Shown: in pieces, positions 1 to 7,123 of the stretch | Layout: each line of letters begins with the position of its first letter | Position numbering within the stretch: the first letter of the stretch is position 1 | Source of the DNA: Thermohalobaculum sp964475765 | Lineage (GTDB): Bacteria; Pseudomonadota; Alphaproteobacteria; Rhodobacterales; Rhodobacteraceae | Length of the DNA: 31,683 nucleotides | NCBI GenBank assembly: GCA_964475765.1 | Contig: CAYYZH010000024.1 | Location: forward strand, 1-31,683 | Direction: 5' to 3' | Position numbers and translations under genes: made by a program | The notes under the pieces: generated by a model | Database searches by the model: none | What the model saw: only the letters and a program-made list of their open reading frames with translations | What the model was told of the DNA's origin: nothing

Positions 1-102
1 GCGTATGTACAAAAAGTCGACGGGTTAACGCGCTTGGCCGCCACCATCGCCGGCGGCGAACCCCAATATCGCTCAGACCTCGACCGAAGCCAGAAGATCT
101 AG
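1..102 (+). CDS. Possible 3' end of an unknown gene, cut by the window edge
   Basis: Frame 1 is open from the first base to a TAG at 100-102, giving a 33-residue tail that begins AYVQKVDGLTRLAA and ends DRSQKI. Its last 30 bases overlap the 3' end of the convergent ATP12 gene. The amino-acid mix looks protein-like, and a YVQKV-type segment near a C-terminus is seen in lytic transglycosylases, but that is only a resemblance. The sequence upstream of the window is needed to decide whether this is real. Confidence 0.3.
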   Translation, partial: AYVQKVDGLTRLAATIAGGEPQYRSDLDRSQKI

Positions 103-780
103 GAGCTCCGCCGCTGACAGGAAATCCGTGCGGCGCTTTGCAGCCTGCGCCGCGGCCTCGGCGTCCTCCCCCCATTCGTCTATGTTCCATTGCTCGTCGA
201 TGCGGGAGAGGCTCCAGCCGTCGGCCGCATCCAGCGCCTCATCGGCCACAGCCAGACCCAGCACCAGCGAGCCGGAGATTGTCACTAGCTCGCTGAGCGC
301 CGTCAGCCTCCACGGATCATAGCCGTTCACTGCGGTCGAAAGCGCAAGGATCGCATCGGCGTCCTGCGCGATATGCATCACGCCGGACCCGGTCTTGAGC
401 CGCGCACCATATGTCGCCGCCGCCCACGCGAGCCAGGGATCCCAACCCTCCGCTTGCCGCGCGATCAGTTCCTGCGGGTGCGGAGCCCGGTAACAAAGCA
501 AGTCCGTCTCGCCATAGCTGGCGACGATCTGGCGGACCGCCTCCATCTCGGGAGCGACGCGGTCGAGGCAGGTGCTGGCCGCTCGGGTCACCGGCATGCT
601 CAGCGGATTGACGGCCTCGTCCTGCGCGTCCCATTCCGCCGCAATGCGCTCGGCCATGGCCCGGCTCGGAACCGCGCACGGGTGCCGCGCCGGGGTGCGC
701 ACGGGCTTGGTGTCGAGGAGGACCTGCCAGCCGCCCGCTTCGGCCTCGGCAATCTCGACCGTTTTCCAGAACCGTTTCAC
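73..780 (-). CDS. ATP12 family F1-ATPase assembly chaperone
   Basis: Protein of 235 aa. ATP12 proteins bind the F1 alpha subunit and help assemble the F1 part of ATP synthase. They are found in mitochondria and alphaproteobacteria. Visible family features are an N-terminal RFWK (3-6), an LLDTKPVRTPA segment, IAAEWDAQ, the stretch GETDLLCYRA in the middle, and the C-terminal WNIDEWGEDAEA motif (about 198-209). The frame is open further upstream, but the start is placed at GTG 780-778 because that is where family similarity begins. It also makes a GTGA 4-nt overlap with the stop codon of the upstream HAD gene, so the two genes are translationally coupled. The pairing of a HAD phosphatase with ATP12 is conserved in related genomes as far as I recall. 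The product acts in the cytoplasm. Confidence 0.93.
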   Translation of the reverse strand: MKRFWKTVEIAEAEAGGWQVLLDTKPVRTPARHPCAVPSRAMAERIAAEWDAQDEAVNPLSMPVTRAASTCLDRVAPEMEAVRQIVASYGETDLLCYRAPHPQELIARQAEGWDPWLAWAAATYGARLKTGSGVMHIAQDADAILALSTAVNGYDPWRLTALSELVTISGSLVLGLAVADEALDAADGWSLSRIDEQWNIDEWGEDAEAAAQAAKRRTDFLSAAELLDLLASVEV

Positions 781-1460
781 GCCAGCTCCCAAAGGTCTGA
801 CAGCAGCCCAGGGATCTGATCGAAGCGGTCGACAAGATGGTCGGCCCCGCCCCGGCGGATCCGGTCCTCCGGATGATAGCCCCAGCGCACACCGATCGCT
901 GTGCACCCCGCCGCCTTGGCCATGGCCATGTCGTATTCGGTATCCCCGACCATTACGGTGTTCGCCGCGTGGACCCCGGTCTCGGCCAACACATTCAGGA
1001 TCATCTGCGGGTTCGGCTTGGACGGCGCATCATCGGCGGTTTGGGTGCCAAGGAAGATCCGGTCGAGCCCGTGATGCGCCAGAAACCGGGTCAGGCCGGC
1101 GCGCGATTTGCCAGTGGCGGCCGAAATGAGATGCCCGGCCCGATCGAGCGCATGAATGGTGTCGGCCGCTCCGGGATAGAGCGGCGCGGAATTGACCGCA
1201 GCCCCGTCCTCGCGAAAGGCAGTGTGCCCGGTCTTGTAGTCCGCAGTCAGTCGCAGATGTTCATCGCGAGTTGCGTCAGGCGCGAGGACGGCCATCGCCT
1301 CCGGCAGCGAAAGGCCGACGATACCAAGTGCGGCCTCGCGGCTGGGCACCGGGCGACCCGCTGTCTCGAACGCATAGGTCATCGACGCCAGGATGGCGTC
1401 CTGACTGTCGACCAGGGTTCCATCGACATCGAAAATGACAAGGCGCAGAGGTGTCTCCAT
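777..1460 (-). CDS. HAD superfamily hydrolase, phosphoglycolate phosphatase-like
   Basis: Protein of 227 aa. Its HAD motifs are all present: motif I DVDGT with nucleophile D11 and general acid D13, motif II around ATGKS (115-119), motif III Lys in SKPNP (K148), and motif IV GDTEYD (172-177). A helical cap is inserted after motif I, which is the subfamily IA layout of Gph-type phosphatases. The substrate cannot be read from sequence; a sugar or glycolate phosphate is typical. An upstream in-frame Met would add 12 Arg-rich residues. I chose ATG 1460-1458 because METPLRLVIFDVDGT is the usual N-terminal distance to motif I. The 3' end overlaps the start of the ATP12 gene by 4 nt. Confidence 0.92.
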   Translation of the reverse strand: METPLRLVIFDVDGTLVDSQDAILASMTYAFETAGRPVPSREAALGIVGLSLPEAMAVLAPDATRDEHLRLTADYKTGHTAFREDGAAVNSAPLYPGAADTIHALDRAGHLISAATGKSRAGLTRFLAHHGLDRIFLGTQTADDAPSKPNPQMILNVLAETGVHAANTVMVGDTEYDMAMAKAAGCTAIGVRWGYHPEDRIRRGGADHLVDRFDQIPGLLSDLWELA

Positions 1461-1637
1461 GGCGCGTTCTCTGCCCCGCGCCGCGGCTCTTGGCAAGGGT
1501 GCGTCTTCAGCGGCTTCGGATCGATGTTGCGAATTTCAGCAACTCCGGCGACACGACGTTACGCGCTGTGCCCTGCGGCCAATCCTCGTCCACATGAGGA
1601 GGCACACCACGCGGCGATTTCGCATCGGGTTGAGGGG

Positions 1638-1666
1638 TTGCCCTGCCCCGGTGATTCCCGTATAGA
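1638..1666 (+). promoter_or_regulatory. Candidate sigma-70-type promoter for rpmE
   Basis: TTGCCC (1638-1643), a 17-bp spacer, then TATAGA (1661-1666), about 70 bp upstream of the rpmE start codon. The spacing is ideal, the -35 matches 4 of 6 bases and the -10 matches 5 of 6. The 277-bp region 1461-1737 otherwise holds no convincing gene. Confidence 0.45.
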
Positions 1667-1737
1667 CCGCGGCCTTGAGCGGGCCTTGGCCCGAAGCGGT
1701 TTTCGCGGGGCATGGAACCCCGATATGGAGCGGTGCG

Positions 1738-1959
1738 ATGAAAAGCGAAATTCATCCCGATTATCACGTGATCGACGTCAAGATGACGGACGGCTCGGTT
1801 GTGCAGATGCGCTCGACCTGGGGCAAAGAAGGCGACTCGCTGACGCTGGACATCGATCCCACCGCGCACCCGGCCTGGACCGGGGGCGGCGCCAAGCTGC
1901 TGGATACCGGCGGGCGCGTCTCGCGGTTCAAGAAGAAGTTCGAAGGCTTCGGCTTTTGA
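1738..1959 (+). CDS. rpmE: 50S ribosomal protein L31, Cys-less form
   Basis: Protein of 73 aa, the usual L31 length. It is a component of the large ribosomal subunit near the central protuberance that bridges to the 30S. The start MKSEIHPDYH matches the family's MKxxIHPxY opening. The zinc-binding cysteines of the C+ form are absent, so this is the C- form that does not hold zinc. The start is ATG 1738-1740 with TGGAG about 8 bases upstream; a longer in-frame extension to 1675 has no family similarity. The gene is monocistronic here, with a promoter upstream and a hairpin terminator downstream. Confidence 0.95.
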   Translation: MKSEIHPDYHVIDVKMTDGSVVQMRSTWGKEGDSLTLDIDPTAHPAWTGGGAKLLDTGGRVSRFKKKFEGFGF

Positions 1960-1963
1960 TCTG

Positions 1964-2010
1964 ACCGGATCCGTCCGGTTTGCTGAGCGCGCCCTTCCGG
2001 GGCGCGTTTT
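1964..2010 (+). terminator. Terminator after rpmE
   Basis: Two consecutive stem-loops follow the stop codon. The first pairs ACCGGA (1964-1969) with TCCGGT (1974-1979). The second pairs CGCGCCC (1988-1994) with GGGCGCG (2000-2006) around a 5-base loop and is followed at once by TTTT (2007-2010), the form of an intrinsic terminator. Confidence 0.7.
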
Positions 2011-2049
2011 CGTCTGAAGCGCCGCATATCAGGCGGCCCTGCCGAGCAC

Positions 2050-2886
2050 ATGGTGCCCATGACGACGCCCACACCGCCCCCTTGCCACATCATCGCGCTT
2101 GGCAATGAGAAAGGCGGCTCGGGCAAATCCACCACGGCGATGCATCTGTTTGTCGCGCTGGCGCAGCGCGGGCATCGGGTGGGCGCCATCGATCTCGACA
2201 GCCGTCAGCTCAGTTTCTTCCGGTATTTCGACAATCGCGCGGCCTATGCCGAACGGGCGGGCGCGACGCTGGTCATGCCGGAGATGGTGGCGGTCGAGCC
2301 GTCGACGGCGGCGCGGCGCGATGAGGCCGCAGCAGACGATTGGGAGAACCTGAACGTCGCGGTCGAGCGTCTGGCCCAAACGTGCCGCTTCATCATCATC
2401 GACACGCCCGGCTCCGCGACGCCGCTGAGCGAGACGGCGCACTCCCTCGCAGACACGCTGATCACGCCGATGAATGACAGCCTGATCGATTTCGATCTGT
2501 TGGGCCGGATCGATCCCAAGACTGGCGAGGTTCTCGGCCCTTCGATTTATGCCGAGATGGTTTGGGGTGCACGCCAACAACGCGCAGCATCGGGCCGCCC
2601 ACCAACGGATTGGGTGGTTCTGCGCAACCGGATGGCGACGCTCGAGAGCCGTAACAAACGCAAAGTGGGCGGCGCTGTGGCCGCCTTGGCCAAGCGCATC
2701 GGGTTCCGGCTGATCCCTGGCTTTTCCGAACGGGTGATCTTTCGCGAGCTTTTCCTGCACGGGCTGACGCTTCTGGATATCAAGGGCGAGGGTCAGGTCG
2801 CCATGACGCTCAGCCATGTCGCTGCGCGCCAGGAGCTGCGCGATATGATAAAGGCGCTCAATCTACCTGATTTCGGGTCTGACTGA
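2050..2886 (+). CDS. mipZ: Division plane positioning ATPase MipZ (ParA/MinD type)
   Basis: Protein of 278 aa. MipZ binds ParB at the chromosome origin, forms a gradient from the poles and inhibits FtsZ polymerisation, which places division at mid-cell in alphaproteobacteria lacking MinCD. The deviant Walker A motif GNEKGGSGKSTT is at 18-29 with signature Lys21 and Lys26. The IDLDSRQ segment is at about 48-53 and Walker B IIIDTPG at 115-121. The long ERxIFRELFLHGLTLLD segment near the C-terminus is typical of MipZ rather than ParA. Two starts are possible: ATG 2050, or ATG 2059 (MTTPTPP). Neither has a clear Shine-Dalgarno. ugd begins 20 bp downstream on the same strand and could share the transcript. 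Confidence 0.93.
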   Translation: MVPMTTPTPPPCHIIALGNEKGGSGKSTTAMHLFVALAQRGHRVGAIDLDSRQLSFFRYFDNRAAYAERAGATLVMPEMVAVEPSTAARRDEAAADDWENLNVAVERLAQTCRFIIIDTPGSATPLSETAHSLADTLITPMNDSLIDFDLLGRIDPKTGEVLGPSIYAEMVWGARQQRAASGRPPTDWVVLRNRMATLESRNKRKVGGAVAALAKRIGFRLIPGFSERVIFRELFLHGLTLLDIKGEGQVAMTLSHVAARQELRDMIKALNLPDFGSD

Positions 2887-2906
2887 CCAAAGCGAAGGGA
2901 CCACAC

Positions 2907-4211
2907 ATGCGCATCGCAATGATCGGCACGGGATATGTCGGACTGGTGTCCGGCGTGTGCTTCTCGGATTTCGGGCACGATGTGGTCTGCATCGACAAGG
3001 ATGCGAAAAAGATCTCGGCGCTGGAGGACGGCAAGGTGCCGATCTTCGAGCCCGGCCTCGATGTGCTGCTGGACAAGAACGTGCGCGCGGGGCGGCTCAG
3101 CTTCACCACCGATCTTGCTGAAGGGGTCAAGGGAGCGGACGCGGTCTTCATTGCCGTTGGCACCCCGACCCGGCGCGGCGACGGACATGCCGACCTGACC
3201 TATGTTTTCGCCGCAGCCGAAGAGCTGGCCGATCTGATGGACCGGCATCTGACCGTGGTCACAAAGTCCACCGTGCCCGTCGGGACCAACGCAAGGATCG
3301 CCGAGCGCATCCGGGCACGCCGTCCGGATGCCGGGTTCGACATGGTCTCGAACCCCGAGTTTCTGCGCGAGGGCGCTGCGATCGAAGACTTCATGCGCCC
3401 GGACCGGGTGGTGGTCGGGCTGGAAAGTGACAGCGCGCGATCGGTGATGGATGAGATTTATCGCCCGCTGAACCTGCGCGAGACGCCGCTGGTCTATACC
3501 AGTCTCGAGTCGGCGGAGATGATCAAGTACGCCGCCAACGCGTTTCTGGCGACCAAGATCACCTTCATCAACGAGATCGCGGATCTCTGCGAAAAGGTCG
3601 GCGCCGATGTGCAGCATGTCGCCAAGGGGATCGGGCTCGATGGCCGGATCGGCGGCAAGTTCCTCCATGCCGGACCCGGCTATGGCGGGTCGTGCTTTCC
3701 CAAGGATACGATGGCGCTGGTGCAGACCGCCGAGGATCACGCGAGCCCGGTGCGGATCGTCGAGACGGTGGTTGAGGTCAACGCCGCGCGCCGCAAGGCC
3801 ATGGCGGACAAGATTATCGCGGCTGCCGGAGGCTCGGTTGCAGGCAAGCGGATCGCAATTCTTGGTGTCACGTTCAAGCCGAACACTGACGATATGCGCG
3901 AAGCGCCCAGCCTCGACATCGTGCCGGTGCTGCGTGACGGGGGCGCCGAGATCGTTCTGTGTGACCCGGAAGGTCGCAAGGAGGGCGAGGAATTGCTGGG
4001 CCCTGCGACCTGGGTCGAGGAGCCATATGAAGCGGTTGCCGCTGCGGATGTCTTCGTGCTTCTGACGGAGTGGAACGAGTTTCGCGCGCTCGATCTGCGC
4101 CGCGTTTTTCAGCAGATGTCCGGCAATGTCATGGTCGATCTGCGCAATGTCTATGTGCCCGAGGATGCCCGCGCGGCGGGGTTTGCCTACACATCCGTCG
4201 GGCGCGGATAG
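2907..4211 (+). CDS. ugd: UDP-glucose 6-dehydrogenase
   Basis: Protein of 434 aa, full length for the family. It oxidises UDP-glucose to UDP-glucuronate with two NAD+, feeding polysaccharide and capsule synthesis in the cytoplasm. The N-terminal Rossmann motif is GTGYVG (7-12). The central domain has SNPEFLREG (148-156) and the conserved Lys in EMIKYAAN. The catalytic cysteine is C263 in GGSCFPKD. The C-terminal UDP-binding domain carries the usual FKPNTDDMREAPS segment. The start ATG 2907 has AAGGGA 8 bases upstream. It is a plausible downstream partner of mipZ. No other exopolysaccharide genes are visible nearby. Confidence 0.97.
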   Translation: MRIAMIGTGYVGLVSGVCFSDFGHDVVCIDKDAKKISALEDGKVPIFEPGLDVLLDKNVRAGRLSFTTDLAEGVKGADAVFIAVGTPTRRGDGHADLTYVFAAAEELADLMDRHLTVVTKSTVPVGTNARIAERIRARRPDAGFDMVSNPEFLREGAAIEDFMRPDRVVVGLESDSARSVMDEIYRPLNLRETPLVYTSLESAEMIKYAANAFLATKITFINEIADLCEKVGADVQHVAKGIGLDGRIGGKFLHAGPGYGGSCFPKDTMALVQTAEDHASPVRIVETVVEVNAARRKAMADKIIAAAGGSVAGKRIAILGVTFKPNTDDMREAPSLDIVPVLRDGGAEIVLCDPEGRKEGEELLGPATWVEEPYEAVAAADVFVLLTEWNEFRALDLRRVFQQMSGNVMVDLRNVYVPEDARAAGFAYTSVGRG

Positions 4212-4216
4212 AGCGC

Positions 4217-4282
4217 GGTCCCGGACCTGATCCGGGACCTCTTCGTGGCCGGGCGGCGAGGTCCCGGGTCTGCGCCCGGGAC
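4217..4282. repeat. Composite palindromic repeat between convergent genes (REP-like)
   Basis: Two perfect GC-rich hairpins stand side by side. The first pairs GGTCCCGGA (4217-4225) with TCCGGGACC (4231-4239) around CCTGA. The second pairs GTCCCGGG (4261-4268) with CCCGGGAC (4275-4282) around TCTGCG. The inner arms are also complementary to each other (CCGGGACCTC with GAGGTCCCGG), so one large structure can form. There is no T-run on either side, so this is not a classic terminator. The shape and position between two convergent genes fit a REP/BIME-type element; similar GTCCCGGA-type palindromes are, as I recall, common in Rhodobacterales. Confidence 0.6.
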
Positions 4283-4296
4283 GGCCATGTCTGTGA

Positions 4297-5718
4297 TCAG
4301 CTTCGGGAGCTGGGATTAAGCGCGCAGCGCAGCTCCATCCCGCGCACTGCGTTACACACCTTCAACGCCCGCTCACGCGAGAGGCCCGGCATACGCAGCG
4401 CATAGCGATGCTTGCCCGCGAGACCGCGCAGCTTGGCGATCTCGAAATTTGAAGCACCCTGCCCCGGCAGGTTGATCTCGGACATACGTACGAGATCGGT
4501 AAGCGCAGAAGACTCGTCTGCATAGTTGCCAACAGCAGCGGTCCAGGACGGCGGATCGCGGCGCTTTGCGCTGCTGGCCAGCGGGACGAGGCGCCCGTTC
4601 TGGGTCAGCCTGGTCGGACGCGGGATCGGGATCGGCATGGACGCAACCTTAACGCCAGCGAGGACCGGCTCCGACTTGGCTCCGCCGCGCGGCACCGGCA
4701 ACTCGGCGACCTTCGGTGCCGGCTTGCCGCCGATGATCTCGGCGCGGCCGCGTGGAACCGCAGCCTGAGCCGAAGGGGTGATCGCCGCCGCAAGCGCTGC
4801 GACCCCGGTGCTCCGGCTTCCGGGTTTGCGCCGCGGCACAGGCGAGGTCCGCGCGGCCACCCGCGTCCGGCCCACCACCGACGGTTTGACCCGTTTCACT
4901 TTGCGCTTTGCCCGCGAGAAGCCGATGTCGAGCAGACGCGCCGCCTTCTTGTTGCGCTGCGCCGAATTGCGCGCACCAAGCACCACGGCGATGATCTTCT
5001 TGGAGCCGCGTGAGGCTGAGGCCACAAGGTTGTAACCCGCTGCCCGAGTATACCCCGTCTTGATCCCGTCCGCGCCCGAGTAACGGCTGAGCAGGCGGTT
5101 CGTGGTCCAGATCCGCTTGCCTGCTGCATAGTCCGTCTTGCGCTTGAAGATGTTGTAGTATTGCGGGTAGTCGAAAAAGAGGTGTCGGCCGAGCTTCGCC
5201 ATGTCGCGCGCTGTCGAGACATGGCCGCGCTGCGTCAGCCCGTGCGGGTTCTTGAAGGTCGTGTTCTTCATGCCCAGACGCCGCGCCTTGCGCGTCATCA
5301 TGCGGGCAAACTCCCGCTGCGAGCCGCCGATTGCCTCGGCCAGCACCATCGCCGCATCGTTTGCCGACTTGATCGCGGTGGCCCGGATCAGACTGCGGAC
5401 CGTCACCCGCTGACCGGTCTTGAGATAGAGCTTGGAGGCGGGTTGGCGCGCCGCGTGCCGCGACACGCGCACCTTCTGGTCGAGGCGCAACCGCCCGTCC
5501 CGCACAGCCTCGAACGTCAGATAAAGCGTCATCATCTTGGTCAACGAAGCCGGATGCTGCTTACGGTCCGCACTGCGGGCGTAGAGCACCTTTCCGTTTC
5601 GCATATCCACGACGATGGATGCCTGTGGCGCCGCCTGCGCGTTGCCGCCAATTCCGAGCGCTGTGGCGAGAACGATAGCCACCATCAGCGCACGGAGCAT
5701 GAGTGCAGGGAATTGCAT
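4297..5718 (-). CDS. D-alanyl-D-alanine carboxypeptidase (peptidase S11) with SPOR-like C-terminus
   Basis: Protein of 473 aa. It trims the terminal D-Ala from peptidoglycan stem peptides in the periplasm. A signal peptide covers about 1-30 (a hydrophobic LMVAIVLATALGIG core ending AQAA). The penicillin-binding motifs are all present: SLTK (S58, K61), SAN (118-120) and KTG (220-222). After the catalytic domain comes a basic and Pro/Arg-rich linker (about 270-385). A C-terminal segment (about 389-473, starting PPSWTAAVGNYADESS) has the look of a SPOR peptidoglycan-binding domain, which would target the enzyme to the septum. The start is ATG 5718-5716, with AGGGG about 8 bases upstream and the signal peptide immediately after. 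The frame stays open upstream to 5889 without any family similarity. Confidence 0.93.
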   Translation of the reverse strand: MQFPALMLRALMVAIVLATALGIGGNAQAAPQASIVVDMRNGKVLYARSADRKQHPASLTKMMTLYLTFEAVRDGRLRLDQKVRVSRHAARQPASKLYLKTGQRVTVRSLIRATAIKSANDAAMVLAEAIGGSQREFARMMTRKARRLGMKNTTFKNPHGLTQRGHVSTARDMAKLGRHLFFDYPQYYNIFKRKTDYAAGKRIWTTNRLLSRYSGADGIKTGYTRAAGYNLVASASRGSKKIIAVVLGARNSAQRNKKAARLLDIGFSRAKRKVKRVKPSVVGRTRVAARTSPVPRRKPGSRSTGVAALAAAITPSAQAAVPRGRAEIIGGKPAPKVAELPVPRGGAKSEPVLAGVKVASMPIPIPRPTRLTQNGRLVPLASSAKRRDPPSWTAAVGNYADESSALTDLVRMSEINLPGQGASNFEIAKLRGLAGKHRYALRMPGLSRERALKVCNAVRGMELRCALNPSSRS

Positions 5719-5876
5719 GCCCGCTGCCCCTATTTGAATCACTGCCTCGTTTGCGGGACTTTGCCCGCTCTTTTGACTTACGTCTTGTGGATACAACCGT
5801 AACACACTGTTCTCGGGTTGAGAATCGGAAAGTTCACTCGTGAAGATCACAGTTTTAGGGTTAAGGATTCCTTTCT

Positions 5877-5891
5877 TTGTGCACTGCACAA
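5877..5891. promoter_or_regulatory. 15-bp perfect palindrome upstream of the phasin promoter
   Basis: TTGTGCA-C-TGCACAA is an exact dyad with 7-bp arms, ending 7 bp before the phasin -35 box. A second copy of the half-site TGCACAA lies at 5932-5938, just after the -10 box. The position suits an operator for a repressor. PhaR, the known regulator of phasin genes in Paracoccus and Rhodobacter, binds TGC-rich dyads, so PhaR is the leading candidate. The match to its published core is not exact. Confidence 0.55.
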
Positions 5892-5898
5892 TTTTTCC

Positions 5899-5928
5899 TT
5901 GACGCAGCGCAACAAGCCCCTATATATC
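5899..5928 (+). promoter_or_regulatory. Strong sigma-70-type promoter for the phasin gene
   Basis: TTGACG (5899-5904) is followed by TATATA (5921-5926) after 16 bp, or by TATATC (5923-5928) after 18 bp. Transcription would start near 5934, leaving a leader of about 95 bases. Phasins are among the most abundant proteins in PHA-storing cells, which fits such a strong promoter. Confidence 0.65.
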
Positions 5929-6027
5929 GCCTGCACAACACAACCCGAGAGAGTACCGGCGTCCCGGGCTCTCATCGACCCGCATGAAGATCAGACCTGC
6001 TGAAGACCAGAGCCAAGGAGAAAAACG

Positions 6028-6459
6028 ATGGCAAAAGCCGCTACCAAAAACGTCGAAGACTTCACCCAAGAAGCCAAGAAGACCATGGAAGAAGGCGTGG
6101 AGAAGGTAACCAAGGGCATCGAAGACGCGACCCAGTTCGGTCAGGACAACGTCGAAGCCATGGTCGCTTCGAGCAAGATCGTTTCGAAGGCCGCCGAAGA
6201 CATGAATGCCGAGATCATGGCGTTCTCCAAGAAGTCCTACGAAGATGGCATGGCCGCCGCCAAGGAGTTCGGCTCGGTCAAATCGGTGAGCGAACTGGTC
6301 GAAAAGCAGACCGCTTTCGCCAAGACCTCCTTCGAAAGCTTCGTCGCCGAGGCCACCAAGCTGAACGAAATGTACAGCGATGCGGCCAAGAGCGCGTTCG
6401 AGCCGTTCAACGCACGCTTCTCGGCTGCTGCAGACCTCGTGAAGTCGCAGCGCGCCTGA
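6028..6459 (+). CDS. phaP: Phasin family protein (PHA granule-associated)
   Basis: Protein of 143 aa. Phasins coat intracellular polyhydroxyalkanoate granules and control their number and size. The sequence is almost wholly helical and amphipathic, rich in Ala, Lys and Glu, with no Trp, no Cys and no signal peptide. The family segment from about 35 to 130 includes FGQDNVEAMVASSKI and the later VEKQTAFAKTSFESF. The start ATG 6028 has AAGGAG at the right distance. Codon choice is biased to C/G-ending codons such as AAG and GAA/GAC, as expected for a highly expressed gene. It stands alone between a strong promoter and a strong terminator. No PHA synthase is in the window. Confidence 0.93.
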   Translation: MAKAATKNVEDFTQEAKKTMEEGVEKVTKGIEDATQFGQDNVEAMVASSKIVSKAAEDMNAEIMAFSKKSYEDGMAAAKEFGSVKSVSELVEKQTAFAKTSFESFVAEATKLNEMYSDAAKSAFEPFNARFSAAADLVKSQRA

Positions 6460-6484
6460 TCACACGGCGCATGCCGGAAATTTG

Positions 6485-6510
6485 AAGGGGGGCCAACGCC
6501 CCCCTTTTTT
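6485..6510 (+). terminator. Intrinsic terminator after the phasin gene
   Basis: GGGGGGC (6487-6493) pairs with GCCCCCC (6498-6504) around the 4-base loop CAAC. The stem is extended by AA/TT and followed by six Ts (6505-6510) and more T-rich sequence. It starts 26 bases after the stop codon. Confidence 0.9.
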
Positions 6511-6637
6511 CTTTTTCACGACGCTATATATTGGCCGTAGCGTGACCACACGCTTCCGCCCGTGATCCTCGTTTCGCACAGGCCCGATGACGCATCTGAC
6601 CGACTTGACCAGATCTGATTTCGCGATCCCCGTCCGG

Positions 6638-6964
6638 ATGTCCGACAAGGACAAGCCCGAGGACGGCGATGGTGATGTCGGCGTCGTCGTCAAGGCGAAA
6701 CCCAAGACCAAGCGCCCGTCGCTCTACAAGGTCTTGATGTTGAACGATGATTACACGCCCATGGAGTTCGTGGTCTACGTGCTCGAACGGTTCTTCAACA
6801 TGAACCATGCCAGTGCGGTCGACATCATGCTGACCGTACACAACAAGGGCGTGGCCGTGGTCGGGGTCTATCCGTTCGAGATCGCCGAGACCAAAGTGAC
6901 CCAGGTCATGGACTGCGCACATTCGAACCAGCATCCGCTGCAGTGCACCATGGAGAAGGAGTGA
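6638..6964 (+). CDS. clpS: ATP-dependent Clp protease adaptor ClpS
   Basis: Protein of 108 aa from this start. ClpS binds the N-domain of ClpA and delivers N-degron substrates to ClpAP. The core has the family's LYKVLMLNDDYTPMEFVVYVL, the HNKGVAVVGVYPFEIAETKV segment and a C-terminal QHPLQCTMEKE. The Asn-Asp-Asp of LNDDYTPM sits at the N-degron pocket. I prefer ATG 6638 (MSDKDKPEDG) because it gives the normal family length. ATG 6587 would add 17 residues. Neither has a clear Shine-Dalgarno. The gene is followed by clpA 159 bp downstream, its functional partner. TATATA at 6525-6530 may be a -10 box, but no -35 box was found. Confidence 0.93.
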   Translation: MSDKDKPEDGDGDVGVVVKAKPKTKRPSLYKVLMLNDDYTPMEFVVYVLERFFNMNHASAVDIMLTVHNKGVAVVGVYPFEIAETKVTQVMDCAHSNQHPLQCTMEKE

Positions 6965-7000
6965 GGCGACCCAATTCGCGCCTCAATCCGATGGTTTGTT

Positions 7001-7029
7001 CTTGATCACATCCCTGACAACCCCAAAAT
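7001..7029 (+). promoter_or_regulatory. Candidate heat-shock (sigma-32) promoter for clpA
   Basis: CTTGAT (7001-7006), a 14-bp spacer, then CCCCAAAAT (7021-7029). The E. coli sigma-32 consensus is CTTGAA, 13-14 bp, CCCCATNT, so the -35, spacing and CCCC core all fit. Transcription would start about 85-90 bases before the clpA ATG. clpA being heat-inducible from its own promoter is plausible but not shown. Confidence 0.45.
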
Positions 7030-7123
7030 AACTATTACGGGGTTAGATGGTCTTGCGGGTTGGGTGTGATTGCCGCCATGCTGTCGGTAGTGCCGACCCG
7101 AGGGCCGATCGAAGGAGAATCAT

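Larger units (their letters stand above)
5719..6027. other. Intergenic region between divergent carboxypeptidase and phasin genes
   Basis: This 309-bp region holds the phasin promoter and palindrome, listed separately. It is more AT-rich than its surroundings. I see no small ORF with a ribosome binding site and no recognisable RNA. The carboxypeptidase promoter should lie in 5719-5850 on the minus strand, but I could not pick out convincing boxes. Confidence 0.6.

Noticed and set aside
128..819. Several long plus-strand ORFs opposite the ATP12 gene
   Set aside because: They are antisense shadows caused by high GC. They have Arg/Ser/Pro-rich content, no ribosome binding sites and no family similarity.
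1501..1540. A possible third copy of the liv hairpin repeat (GCGTCTTCAGC followed by GCGAATTTCAGC)
   Set aside because: It shares two short words with the repeats, but the arms do not pair well. Probably chance.
2029..2817. A 262-aa minus-strand ORF covering mipZ
   Set aside because: It lies entirely opposite a well-supported gene and its translation is Arg/His-rich and low in motifs, as in other shadow frames.
6965..7123. AACCCC/GGGGTT inverted repeat between clpS and clpA as a terminator
   Set aside because: The stem is 6 bp with a 14-base loop and no T-run, and it overlaps the candidate sigma-32 promoter.
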